Source of the DNA: Lytechinus pictus
Taxonomy: Eukaryota; Echinodermata; Echinoidea; Temnopleuroida; Toxopneustidae
Direction of reading: 5' to 3'
Assembly (NCBI RefSeq): GCF_037042905.1
Contig: NW_026974140.1
Location: 15,302,001-15,366,000, forward strand
Length of the DNA stretch: 64,000 bases
Shown: positions 36,501 to 43,750 of the stretch, piece after piece
Position numbering within the stretch: the stretch's first letter is position 1
Layout of the letters: each line of letters begins with the position of its first letter
Notes under the pieces: model-generated
What the model was told of the DNA's origin: nothing
Database searches by the model: none
The model's input: only the letters and a program-made list of their open reading frames with translations
Program-made: the position numbers and the translations under genes

Positions 36501-39500
36501 TTTCAAGAGCAGAGAAAAAAGCGGAGGGAAAACTTGATTTAATCAGGGATAAAGTCTCCCTAAACCTCCAGGACAATCTTATCGAAAGAATGGCTTCTTA
36601 GATACTCGGGATTGACATATGACTTTTCCCTTTTGGATATGAAGGAAGAGGACATGAGAAATGGAAAGAAAGTAGAAGACAAAAAGGAGGAAATATACTC
36701 GGTATAGGAGGGATGGATTGATTGGATACGTGTTTCTTTGCGGGAATTCGAGTCGTGGAAGCCCGCGGATTTGGCTCGGTACAGCCGTCTGCGCACGGGC
36801 GTACACTATCCCTTTACATTAATTAATCAGTATTCATTTTTGAAAAAGCACACATGCACACGTGGGCAGGACGATCAAGAAAACACATGACACATCGCTA
36901 GGGGGTGCTATCTTCTAAACTTCTAGAGCTTGTACCCATGAAGTCAGAAGATGACTGCTTCAACATCTAATACTCTTCATTGTATCAAGTTTAAACGCTG
37001 GTAACCCTAAGTAAATCCATGCCCTCGTTTTTTATTTCAGAACAAATTACACATGAAATGCGCGCCGAAATTCGAATCGGGTTTTCTTTGAGTCATTTTG
37101 TTTGAAGAGTGGCTTGATTTGGCAGTCAAATAGCGTTTAATTCGTTTTGCATTCTCGGCAATTATTTGAGCAAACTAGAAGCGAGCACTGATCGGCGTAC
37201 TCTCCTCACATCCTCTGATTATACGATAGGAAGAAACTGCTCAAGTCAAAGCACTGATGATAAAAAGAAGGAAAATCGTTAACTAAAAATGGGAAAGGCA
37301 CAGAAGACATAAGCACAAAGGAGAGTAAAGTATTAAAAAGAGAACAAGGATAATTGTGTTTAATTCGTAAAATAAAGAAAAATCTTATTTAGGGGAAAAT
37401 TGCAGGGTGGTACCGTCACATTAATCCTAGATTTTTTGTTCTAAATTTCGGGTATTCTTTAATATAACATTCATAAAGAACAACACATTATTGATATACA
37501 CTTAAAGCAATCGCATGAAATATGTATATTCGTTTAATCGGAAGAACGTATTTCGATTAACTTTGAGAATCCCCTCTCAGTTTCATGCTATAGAAGATGG
37601 AAAACGCCATTGTAAAGTCATTTATGTAAAGAAAATGTAAAATAAGTCTAGGGACTCACGGAAAATACAATATTTAACTTTGCCTGAGTGGGCTTTTAAA
37701 GTATTCAACCATCTAAATGTTATTACCAAAGAGCTAAACGTAGCTCAAATTGAGATTTATTTGATAACTGTTACACCTCCCTTTTCATGAATCGGTGATT
37801 CGGTAGAGCCCAAATTCAGTTTAGTCCTCCTCATATGCGTAAACAATGCTGTAATACAATTTGTGTGAATAACCAATTCGCTAATTTAATGTTCTCCGCC
37901 TAGACAAAAGTCTTTTCCGTCAGAAAAAAGGGGTTGTTCCCCGTTTTCAAAGAGAGAAAGGGTTGGACTTTTAGGCACGTTAGGAGGAAGAATAGATGAA
38001 ACGTGTACATTTGGATTTAGGAGTAGTTAAGCTAATCAATTACGAATGCAAATTTTCGTTTTGAGAAGGCTACATCTCAGTTTTACAGCTCTACTTATAA
38101 GCGATTTGACGAGACCTGTCAATTATACAGTTTTCTCTATAATCATGGGTTTCTTTCCTATTTGCTTTAGGAATTGTGCAATCTCCTAAAATCAACGGAT
38201 ATCACTTGGAATGGATCGGGACACTATTAAAGCAAACATTTCTTTTTTGTTTTATCTTCTCATCAAATTAACAAAACTAACTTCCTGGCATTATGTAGAA
38301 TGCATAATGATTGTAATCTTTTAAGTTCATTTTTAGAGCAGTATTTCTACAAATTGATTCGAAAAATCTGGCTCTTTTTTTCTTCATCACAAAATTTTGT
38401 ATTTTGTGCTCCTTCAAATAATATTAGGAAAACATGGAAATTCTGTAATAATAAGATAAATTTTCATAAGTCGATTTTTTTTTTCACTATTATGATTTCA
38501 TCAAGCATGAAAATTGGTGTAAAGTATAAAACAATTTGTCACTTTTTTGACGTTTGGTATCATCCTGAAATTTAATATTTCATCATCAGAAACGACGAAT
38601 GTTGCCATTTTCCTATCGTGCCTACAACAGAAACGAAATTATTTCAGCCATAAACATTCAACAATCGTTGATGATGAGGATGATGATGATGAGGAGGAGG
38701 AGGATGAGGATGATGATAATGATGGTAATGATATGGTAATGATGATAATGATGATGATGAGTTTGATGATGGTAATGATTACGTAATGATGACAATGATG
38801 ATGATGATAATGATGAGGAGTACTGATTGTGATGACGATGGTGGCGATAACAATGTTGCTGATATGACGATGATAATGTTGAATAAGATGTTGATGATAA
38901 TGAATTATAATGTAATTGTACTTTTAGTAGAAATAGTTTTCAAGAAATAAAGAGACCGAAAATACAATTTACAATTATATCAAAAACTTAAATGACCGAT
39001 TTAAAAAAAGGAGAAGTTAGACAAAATCATTATTATGAATTCTTAAATCGAAGAAAAATATTTCGTTTTTTTTTCAAATAAACATTTGTTTGTATTTTTT
39101 TTGTTAAAGTGGAGATTGATATATTTACTATAAAGCTGCATAGTAAATTAGTTGTTATAACAAATGTGAAAAAATACATGTCGTACTTTTGCTAAATGAT
39201 AAAACCTTGTCGACATGATCGATGTAATAATGAATGAGACGCCTAAGCGATGCACCTACTTTAAACATCAAGGTTTCATTTATTAAAAGAGGAAGTATAT
39301 TGAGCATACTTCGAAGGTAAGAAGAGCGAAAATAAACAAATAAAGATCGGAAAATTGGTTTGGTCGATGTTGAGGTAGAAATTGTTCAAATTAGTGGAGA
39401 GTCCGAATCGGTAAACGGACCTAATGTCATTGTTGGTCGCGCGCGCGGGTTGTTAACGAAATTACCAAATAATTTACCAACAAATCAAATCACAACAAGA

Positions 39501-40131
39501 CAAATCACATAATCAACCATCATCAACGGTACTAAAGCGCTCAAAAAACAAACCTAGGCAAAATTGATCGAATTATCTTTGGTGTAAATTTCGTTATGTA
39601 ATTTAGCGAGCTGCAAACTGTATTTGGGTTTGCTCAACTTCGTTAAAGGTTGATAGGGACCCGATGAAGGAGGAAGTGCCAGACGAGCGTCGCTCCGCTC
39701 CTAATTCTATCATTGACGAGGAACTTTAGTGATATATTATTGACTTGGAACGATTTGATCAGCAATTGGGAACAGTAAGGGGAAAGCATGGGTGACATTA
39801 GTTCTGTCTTACACTTCAGTCTAGTTTAAGCCTTATTTGGTAATTTTAGCAAACATTTGGAGTACTTACCACTGGAATATGGCGAGCATTGTGACATCTG
39901 TTGATGTTCCATCATCGATGCTAGATTACAGGTACCTGCCATGCTCCCCGCTCCTGTCCCGTAGCTTACCGATGGTCTTAAGCTGCTATAAGGGTAAGCT
40001 TGAGCTGGTTGAGAACTCACCGAACCAGGGAATTCACCGTAAGATGTTGGGATACCTAACCCTGCACCTTCAACCCCACCTAGACAGGAATCATAGGCAT
40101 TTTGTCCCAGGTATGACGAGTAATCCATCAT
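13985..40131 (-). CDS. Phox2: Phox2 paired-like homeobox transcription factor, four coding exons
   Basis: Coding exons on the minus strand are 40131-39870, 16062-15851, 15307-14902 and 14274-13985 (stop included). Together they make 1170 nt, 389 aa plus stop, with every GT-AG junction in phase (1, 0, 1). Phox2 proteins specify autonomic and visceral neurons and act in the nucleus as DNA-binding activators. The N-terminus MMDYSSYLG...YDSC matches the vertebrate PHOX2 start. The homeodomain is residues 113-172, begins [17 protein letters not shown], is Q50-class, and has the intron between homeodomain residues 46 and 47 usual for paired-class genes. It is longer than human PHOX2B (314 aa) because the C-terminal half is expanded by Asn/Ser/Thr-rich sequence and lacks a long poly-Ala tract. 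ATG 40131 has A at -3. The last-exon assignment rests on the phase match and the Ser/His/Ala-rich content, so the C-terminus is less certain than the homeodomain. Confidence 0.93.
14275..14901 (-). other. Phox2 intron 3
   Basis: 627 bp, AT-rich, GTAATT...CACAG. No embedded gene or clear element. Confidence 0.8.
14902..15307 (-). CDS. Phox2: Phox2 exon 3, recognition helix and Asn/Ser/Thr tract
   Basis: Starts [15 protein letters not shown], the DNA-recognition helix, after acceptor TTTCCAG. It continues with AAA and then about 40 residues of Asn, Ser and Thr (roughly residues 179-220) encoded by AAC/AAT/AGC/ACA. Next are a Gly/Thr/Ser/Gln-rich part and a Lys-rich [15 protein letters not shown] motif. 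The donor G|GTAATT is at 14901. Vertebrate paralogues have poly-Ala in the comparable region. Confidence 0.93.
15585..15785 (+). repeat. (AGT)n plus (GTT)n microsatellite in Phox2 intron 2
   Basis: About 145 bp of near-pure AGT repeat followed by GTTGTTGTTGGT repeat. It fills over a third of the 543 bp intron (15308-15850). On the gene's strand the second part is (AAC)n, the same triplet that encodes the Asn tract in exon 3. Confidence 0.95.
15851..16062 (-). CDS. Phox2: Phox2 exon 2, homeodomain residues 1-46
   Basis: 212 nt. The acceptor is a tandem TAGCAG, so the exon may start at 16062 or 16059. It encodes a short linker with [14 protein letters not shown] and helices 1-2 of the homeodomain, ending TEARVQ before GTATAT at 15850. 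It differs from human PHOX2B at only a few homeodomain positions in this part, for example Lys for Arg and Ala for Val in helix 1. Confidence 0.96.
16180..16295 (+). repeat. (GAT)n/(GGT)n microsatellite
   Basis: GATGATGAT, then eight or so GGT units, then GAT again, about 120 bp inside intron 1 beside exon 2. The Asp/Gly-only open frame is an artefact of it. Confidence 0.95.
16296..18272. other. Phox2 intron 1, 3' part: no gene seen
   Basis: AT-rich intron sequence with a C11-A9-(AAAT)n block at 18000-18045 and a GA-rich patch at 17445-17510. No conserved coding frame. Confidence 0.6.
18273..18500. mobile_element. Small element with internal and terminal inverted repeats
   Basis: GGCAACATACTGTCCAC near the left end is repeated inverted as GTGGACAGTATGTTGCC at about 18432-18448. 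The right end, reverse-complemented, reads ACACTCTTAAAATAGTTGGGCAA, against ACACTTGAAATGTTGGGCAA on the left. 228 bp, non-coding, no firm target duplication. Right end also has its own GTTGGGC...GCCCAAC snapback. Confidence 0.65.
18501..20460. other. Phox2 intron 1 segment with one short inverted repeat
   Basis: No gene recognised. At 19405-19494, AGGTGCAATTTTG is repeated inverted as CAAAATTGCACCT, a likely fold-back element. A CGAACAC/CTCGCGC GC-richer patch lies near 19840-19880. Confidence 0.5.
20461..20508 (-). repeat. (TCAA)n-tailed older LINE end next to the young LINE
   Basis: On the minus strand it reads GAAATAAAATAAAATCAATCAATCAA, a LINE-style tail. It is cut from its possible body (beyond 25949) by the 20522-25935 insertion, so the two are nested. 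Confidence 0.5.
20509..20521 (+). repeat. Target-site duplication, left copy
   Basis: CATTCTAAATAAT, identical to 25936-25948, directly abutting the poly-T that is the LINE's 3' tail. The final T is ambiguous with the tail. Confidence 0.9.
20597..24382 (-). CDS. LINE ORF2, endonuclease-reverse transcriptase
   Basis: 1261 aa, uninterrupted. The N-terminal APE-like endonuclease carries N10, E39, the GGDWN motif (D147, N149), SRLDYW and ADH (D232-H233). These residues nick target DNA. Residues about 490-800 are the reverse transcriptase: [39 protein letters not shown] and the catalytic YADD at 700-703. A C-terminal zf-RVT-like motif, CPHC-x9-H-x4-C, starts at residue 1144. All catalytic residues I can check are present. 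Protein is Asn/Lys/Ile-rich, in line with the element's AT-rich coding strand. Confidence 0.96.
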   Translation of the reverse strand: MSVCHLISLNVRGLRNKEKRRQIFRWFQRQKADIIFLQETYWTTDIENLIRNEWQGPCYFSHGSNHSSGIAVLFNQKFDVDVISVKQNNYGRMLLLKIVIDTMHYSLVNIYGPTSKKNKERFFRNLQLFLTRNGVNYSDSNLILGGDWNCVLNARDVQGTYSKFYKKPRNFCKLLKQYSLCDIWRRMNPLCRQFTWRNQSLRIASRLDYWLVNKNVQPRVIKSDIRPAIRADHNAISLRIKIKNNNKGPGYWKMNTSILKDENYQDNVRNIICKVQTKDVTSSEKWELLKIMVREFTQKFCSKNKERKKERKDFLQERMDFLGKQIDEKKNDIETEMNYKSVKEELETIYKFESKGAGIRARVRWMEEGERSSKYFLSLEKRNVSRKGINQIRSVDGKRILNKENDILKETMKFYSILYTDENINDDSFEEYVQSQNVPYLNDNDKNSCEGLLTVSECKRAIFSMQKNKAPGCDGFPVEFYQVFWSDVSHMLVEALNECYSNGTMSNTQRKGLITLLYKKGDRLNLKNWRPITLLNSDYKVIAAVLAHRLQRVISRIVDPNQTGYVKGRLAAHNVRLVKDVIHYTIKNKKTGAIMLVDFSKAFDVINMQFVNSCLEKMNFGPYFQKWVRVLYANITSSVIVNGWISETFSVKRGIRQGCPLSALLFILAAEFMANRIRQNDGIKNIEFKGCTSVLKLLQYADDTLFFVKDEPSLLNILSELDLFGNIAGPKLNKDKTVFFWIGDTSKRWNLSDLNLSWTTEPVKYLGYFISTDLYYSIKISWENKLSKLQKLLDNWRSRCLTFFGRITVVKSLALSQVIHLMTVDVTPQIYIKKLNRSIFNFIWNSKVEKVKRCTLSQDYSQGGLRMIDITKQILSFRLRWLGRLLDDSEGPWKDISHYFYNRIGGLNLLLHCNYDYNLLDFRSVHMPDFYLEILKAWSYVNNNTTCETGSVKNMYIHKQVIWHNKNIVWNNKSLFYEDWFNSGIIYVQDLFEEGQFVSMEKILARLTTKKGKQNMLFDYAKLKKAIPKVWLKEFYTNIQTANDLNYFLETPTFFIGERLVAVSDISSKRFYNLICLTPNYTNRCCIFWENILQTDIYWFSVFKRNLTCIGELRLREFNFKLLYNLLPVRNNLFKWGLADDKYCPHCHVKEDLIHAFIECDLNKQFFSFVKSVVMYTFKVKIHVNTFCLLKINTDVNTDLTMTVAFWCIHKMLHNRNRYGIDRRDSSLKYLFVREMENRIITNKELKKPDKRLPEKMLNVL
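24426..25721 (-). CDS. LINE ORF1, nucleic-acid-binding protein with two zinc knuckles
   Basis: 431 aa. Residues about 35-200 form a globular part with an RRM-like pattern ([27 protein letters not shown]). Two CX2CX4HX4C knuckles follow, at C209-C212-H217-C222 and C228-C231-H236-C241. A long Ser/Asp/Thr/Pro-rich segment (about 245-405) comes next, then a Lys/Arg-rich end. ORF1 proteins coat the element RNA to form the RNP. No stop or frameshift. The first Met is near the 5' end of the element with a 214 nt leader. Confidence 0.93.
   Translation of the reverse strand: MAASGLSRGSSYASATKAGAHEHERHAINTEGKPVFIKHSDIPLSKDNAVTSQEMYKALTKTVSFTKLRGIQKIGGLWRLYLSDQKSRIDLISKGLDLRNSCVTVFELNPYLPASQGNLTRVLIKDLPLSVHDDVILNEFQARKLKIVGKIILQRLRVDGKLTECLTGDRVLYIENPSQSLPRFVNFGAFKARVFHPNQVTDDNTTTVCSNCLEKGHHRSKCKNEVICRFCHKPGHYQRDCTTTDPDPSPASRDDTAQPGIQDASSPSTKRNQPPNVAQQSMITTFLQKEREAVSKVTENVVPTFESQSSNDDSSNDGDDESEPSRPTRIRDRASSDTTSQSKITRFVSATRNPQQDLFSNNSPLLQDQASGVSYSDTPVQSQHHANGHADSPFSDVSAESPEFVRPRLRSGSVNSQKRKQKGIKKQSKKK
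25722..25935 (-). promoter_or_regulatory. LINE 5' UTR with presumed internal promoter
   Basis: 214 bp between the target duplication and the ORF1 start. It begins GAGGGCGCCCTTTCACGG. Its full length is judged from the duplication position, and promoter activity is inferred from the LINE class, not seen. Confidence 0.5.
25936..25948 (+). repeat. Target-site duplication, right copy
   Basis: CATTCTAAATAAT at the LINE's 5' end, identical to 20509-20521. Confidence 0.9.
25949..26706. other. Phox2 intron 1 segment: nothing recognised
   Basis: AT-rich. Possibly the displaced body of the older (TCAA)n-tailed repeat just right of the LINE. No coding frame of note. Confidence 0.5.
26707..27617. mobile_element. 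911 bp non-autonomous TIR element built on a tandem array
   Basis: Left end ACAGAGGCGTCGATCC (26707-26722) and the reverse complement of 27602-27617 (ACAGGGGCGTCGATCC) match at 15 of 16. G or C runs sit just inside both ends. The interior has units of about 110-120 bp carrying a TTCAGCTCGCGCTTCGCGCT-type motif at 26923-26949, 27152-27178, 27262-27286 and 27383-27409, each preceded by a TTCAGnTYnGAATATAAA-like block. A fifth unit near 27015 has lost the motif. A long (AT)n follows at 27449-27513. No transposase; no convincing target duplication. Confidence 0.75.
27449..27513 (+). repeat. (AT)n microsatellite
   Basis: More than 30 AT units inside the 26707-27617 element. It folds on itself and is prone to length change. 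Confidence 0.97.
27618..32257. other. Phox2 intron 1 middle: no gene seen
   Basis: Contains a 71-codon frame at 27706-27921 (+) with no recognised domain. Also a (GA)n at 30308-30331, a C run at 30709-30717 with (TC)n after it, and a roughly 40 bp direct repeat (31728-31767 and 31783-31820, GTTTTTCTTGTGATATACT core). The 28560-28700 stretch has TTAATTG and CAGTTG words and is free of repeats. Confidence 0.5.
32258..32385. mobile_element. 128 bp palindromic MITE
   Basis: The left arm starts GGTACCGTAACACAAA. The right arm, reverse-complemented, starts GGTCCCGTAACACAAA. Both continue with TTAGCRAT-GATCGTA and ACGATTGATTG-type text, so most of the element is one hairpin. Non-coding. Confidence 0.7.
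32386..38660. other. Phox2 intron 1, 5' half: no gene, several GC-richer islands
   Basis: Most is AT-rich and unremarkable. Patches at 32885-33165, 34498-34760, 36440-36800 and 37020-37250 are richer in CpG and free of simple repeats, with overlapping open frames in several phases but no protein likeness. They may be regulatory; this is inference from composition only. Confidence 0.4.
38660..38890 (+). repeat. (GAT)n/(GAG) microsatellite
   Basis: Imperfect GATGATGAT/GAGGAGGAGG/AATGATGATG tract over about 230 bp in intron 1. Confidence 0.93.
38891..39869. other. Phox2 intron 1 next to exon 1
   Basis: AT-rich with a GCGCGCGCGGG patch at 39438-39449 and the consensus donor at its right end. 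No other feature. Confidence 0.5.
39870..40131 (-). CDS. Phox2: Phox2 exon 1, N-terminal domain
   Basis: 262 nt coding, 87 codons plus one base. Tyr/Ser/Gly/Pro-rich; contains [14 protein letters not shown] and QCSPYSS, the conserved PHOX2 N-terminal pattern. The donor is G|GTAAGT, a consensus site, at 39869. An in-frame second Met follows the first. Confidence 0.93.
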
Positions 40132-40510
40132 GCTACCACACCGACTAAAAACTGATTGACGATCAATTTTGCCGAAATTGCTAACAAAATGTGGAAAGCG
40201 GAATTTTGTTGGTTAAAACAAGGAAAAATTTGCTGACTGTGAAAGCGTTATTTGAATAGTAAGATTTTGTTCGAGGAATTGTGATGATGAAGTCTAACTG
40301 GACTTAATTTCGGCAGAAAGGAAGAGATGGAGATGAGAAAGGAACGATGTGATGTGATAAGATGAGATAAGACGAGTCGATCTAATTGAGAGATGAAGAT
40401 GGTGTTTAACTCAGCTTGTCTCTGACGTAATCAGCGAGTCGTCTCTTGATTGGCCAGTTAAAGTCGATCGTATTTGTATAGATAGAAAGCTTATCGTGTC
40501 GGTTTTAAGA
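40132..40510 (-). promoter_or_regulatory. Phox2 5' leader and putative proximal promoter
   Basis: Upstream of the Phox2 ATG. WGATAR-type GATA sites at 40355-40361 and 40365-40371 and a CTTATC at 40491 are close together. A CRE-like TGACGTAA is at 40422. No TATA box was recognised, and the transcription start is unknown. Low confidence that these words are functional. Confidence 0.35.
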
Positions 40511-40799
40511 TTTTTTTAAGCAGGAATCCTTCGTTATGGTCAGATACAGCAACGTATAATTATATTCATATAAATGAAAAGGTATTTTTTTTATATTTAA
40601 AAGGTCTCCTGTTGTTCGAAGGAAGTTATTTCATCTGCAAAATTCGGAATTAGAGATGAAGTCACTGGTGCCTGGAAGATAAGTTAAATTCAACTGTCAG
40701 GCGAAACTGTTAGACTGAAGAGGAGACTAGTTGGCAATCCCTGGACCAAGTAAGCAATCACAATTTAATACACTTAGTGAAATAAAGAGAGATGGGTTG

Positions 40800-41300
40800 T
40801 AATACCCTACGCATCTAGATGGTCTGAGATGGAGTTTCCGCGCGCGACATCGAAGGTTGCTTACAGTCGAGTGAGACATGTTTAGCAAGGAGACGAGAAG
40901 AGTGCTCGCTCTTAAATCTGCGATTGGGTGTATGTGTAATGTTTATGTGTGTGTATCCGGGGTCATTGTGTATACGTCCTGTACGTGTTATGAACACTGA
41001 ACCGTGGCGTCGCGAATACCAGCACCACTGCCACAGCACACTGCCGCCACCACCACCGACCGGGTCACGTGATAAAGTCACTGGGCGTATCTCATCTTTG
41101 CACCGTTGATGTGTGTGTATGCATGGCCCGTGGCGCCCAGCAAGCCCTTCATACTTGGTGCGTCCCAGAACTACCCTTCTCTTTCGTCCCTTTTCGCACG
41201 ACATGTGTAAACTGCTAGCTGACAGGAATCCCCTAGGCGCCTACACTTCCCTACCCTTCCCTAAGCATGCCCTACCACCCGTTAGCAACCACATATCGGC
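40800..41300. promoter_or_regulatory. CpG-richer island upstream of Phox2
   Basis: About 500 bp with CG, CAC and GTG words (GCGCGCGACATCG, CCGCCACCACCACC, GGTCACGTGATAAAGTCAC with an E-box CACGTG). It stands out from AT-rich flanks and opens a 129-codon Arg/His-rich frame on the minus strand that I judge non-coding. May be the distal promoter or a 5' UTR exon. Confidence 0.35.
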
Positions 41301-43532
41301 TTGTACCATTCATTCTTTCATATTTTCTATGACGACTGCCAAACAGCACTTAATGTCTCAGCTTTTCCTCAACTCTCGCTAGGTGATCACTAAACAATAC
41401 ACCGCCTGTCAACTCACTCATTCTCTCCTCACCCCATTTTTCTTGAACTTCCCGCCAAGTTTTTCCAATCGTAATTAGTAGATGGTCCTTGCGGGATTTT
41501 ACTTTTCTCGCCTGTTAAGAATAGCTTGAAATACATAATTATCTGGGTTTGAATAACGGCCCAGGATTAAAATGGCTATTGTACTGAGGTCTCATATATC
41601 GCATTTTCTCTTCCTTTCCTTTACTTTATTTTTTTTCGGGCTTGACTTTCACAGTATTCATCTCAGTAACAAATTATTAGGCATAGCAGGGGTTGTCAAC
41701 TATGTATATACAGTGAATTTTCAATACTATATACCAACTATGTAACTCATTATTATTTTCACCATGTTTCAGTCCTGCGTGTTTACATTTTGACAGTTAG
41801 TGCAAAAATTTCAATGATTATTACCTTTTTAAAAAGACTTTTTAAGCATTATCCCTTTCCTTCTCACATTTGTATTTTTTATCAGCATCGGTGCAATCTT
41901 ACCATTATCTCCAGTCCAATTTTCAATTTCTCTCTGCCTTTCTCACACATCTATTTTTCTTATTATTAAGTTAATTCTCCTTTTTATTGTGAATTCTGTG
42001 CTTACTAGTAGTCTTTTGAGGATACAATCATGTGATTTCACATACATTTCCAAAGGACCCCATTTCTTGTATTTTAGCCGAGTGCCACAAACATTGAAGA
42101 AACCTATCGATGCGGAAGTTATAGAGATGGAAAAGTGGCGCTCTTTCAAACTTTCTCCAATGCATTCTAACCATTTTCATATCCCACTTCGTCTTACACA
42201 ATAAGTAAAAAAAAAAAAGATAGAAGCAATTTCCGCTGCAGGTTGGGAGTTAATCAACATTTCCCGTAAACCATTCACCTCTCTGGATCTCATCATACGA
42301 ATACATTGTGACTCTGTACGCATGAATGCATTCTACACCTCCGGATAAAATAACCTTTGTATCGATCATTTTTAAAACTCATACTTTGGGGGAAGAAGGA
42401 AAAATATATACTTCAAACTTGAGATGGCAGTTGGAGAAGGCTTTATAAAAAGATCGCGAAAGACTGGGTGAAATGATGTTGAAGTTTTGTAGGGCTCCCC
42501 ACTGAATACTCCATTATGAGGTATAAAAAAGACACACCTCTTATTAGATTTCAGCGCCAAGGTCGGTCTTATTCCACTCTACCTTGCCTCAGTATCATTC
42601 TCGCAAATGACTTTTTTTTTTACATCTTGCCGTAATTACATTTCATTCGAAGCACACTTTTTTGAACCGCGTGGTCATAAGCTGACATAAAGAAAAGTAC
42701 AAATCAGCCATTTTGGTAGCATTTTCAAGAAAGTAAATATATTCTCAATTAGTATATACTTGGTAAGAATGAGGGCATGCGACACAAGGAGCAATAGATG
42801 CGGGAAAATAACCAAGTTGATATGTTAAGTTTGTCGCTTAACCAGAACGTGAGCTTCTTATTGGAATTGGAAAAAGTTTATGATACCAATCACAGTGAAT
42901 AATAGAGCCGTGATCTGAAGATCAGCAGTCTTCGACTCGATTTCTTTAAAAAAATTATATTTCATCAAAAAGTTCCAATATACGAGAGCAAAAAGCAACA
43001 TCCAGTAAAAGAAAAATATTCAGTTCATTTGTATTCATTGCATCAGTTTTCTTCTAATGAAGTTAATTTAATCCTAACAGTCAATCAGATGTTCATGATG
43101 AATTTTCTTGGAAAAAAGGGCCTCTTTTATAGCATTTTATTTTCTCTTCTCTTTTCTTTTCGAGGCCTCCATTAATTTTAATATCTTAGCTTAAACTGAT
43201 GGTCTCCCGCATTTCTAATATGAATTCTTAAAAAAAGAAAAACCTTGATAGGCAAATGTCTACCGTTATAATTATGCAATATGTCCTCCGATGACTGTTA
43301 TATTTTGTATTTTCTTCTTTGATATCTCAACCAAGATTTGATAATTGTAAATTGTTATAATATCAATTCAAACCGAATCAAATAGCGTTATGCATTCATC
43401 AACACCAAGGGATATTTTCTTTCCGCTTTCTCTTTAAACAACATAATAAACAATGTTTAGGCTTATCGACAGTTAGTATGAGCATCGTTTCACGTTATGC
43501 TATCAAAGTGTTCGAAAATAAATTTCCATTTG
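41301..43532. other. Upstream flank: nothing recognised
   Basis: AT-rich, no protein-like frames, no structured repeats apart from short A runs near 42209. Confidence 0.5.
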
Positions 43533-43750
43533 AATAATAATAATAATAATATATTCATAAAGTGACCGCTATTGTAGTTAGGAGATTAATCAATCTGATT
43601 TGGTACCCGGTAGGATTTATTCCTTGAACGCTTTAGCGCCTATTAATATGACGGCTTAGCTACAGCCGGGGTAATTACGATACCAAGTATCAAAAGCGCA
43701 GTTGAGTATATGCACATAGTAACTGCGCTATATAAATGGACATATTATTA
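43533..43750. mobile_element. Repeat with (ATA)n-flanked inverted ends
   Basis: The left end AATAATAATATATTCATAAAG and the right end (reverse complement TAATAATATGTCCATTTATA) resemble each other. GCGCTATATAAATGG near the right end and GGTACCCGGTAGG inside are text typical of abundant echinoderm short repeats. Non-coding; class uncertain (SINE or MITE). Confidence 0.5.

Noticed and set aside
40815-41204. 129-codon minus-strand frame upstream of Phox2
   Set aside because: Arg/His/Ser-rich with no domain, lies in a CpG-richer patch where long frames arise by chance; more likely promoter or 5' UTR.
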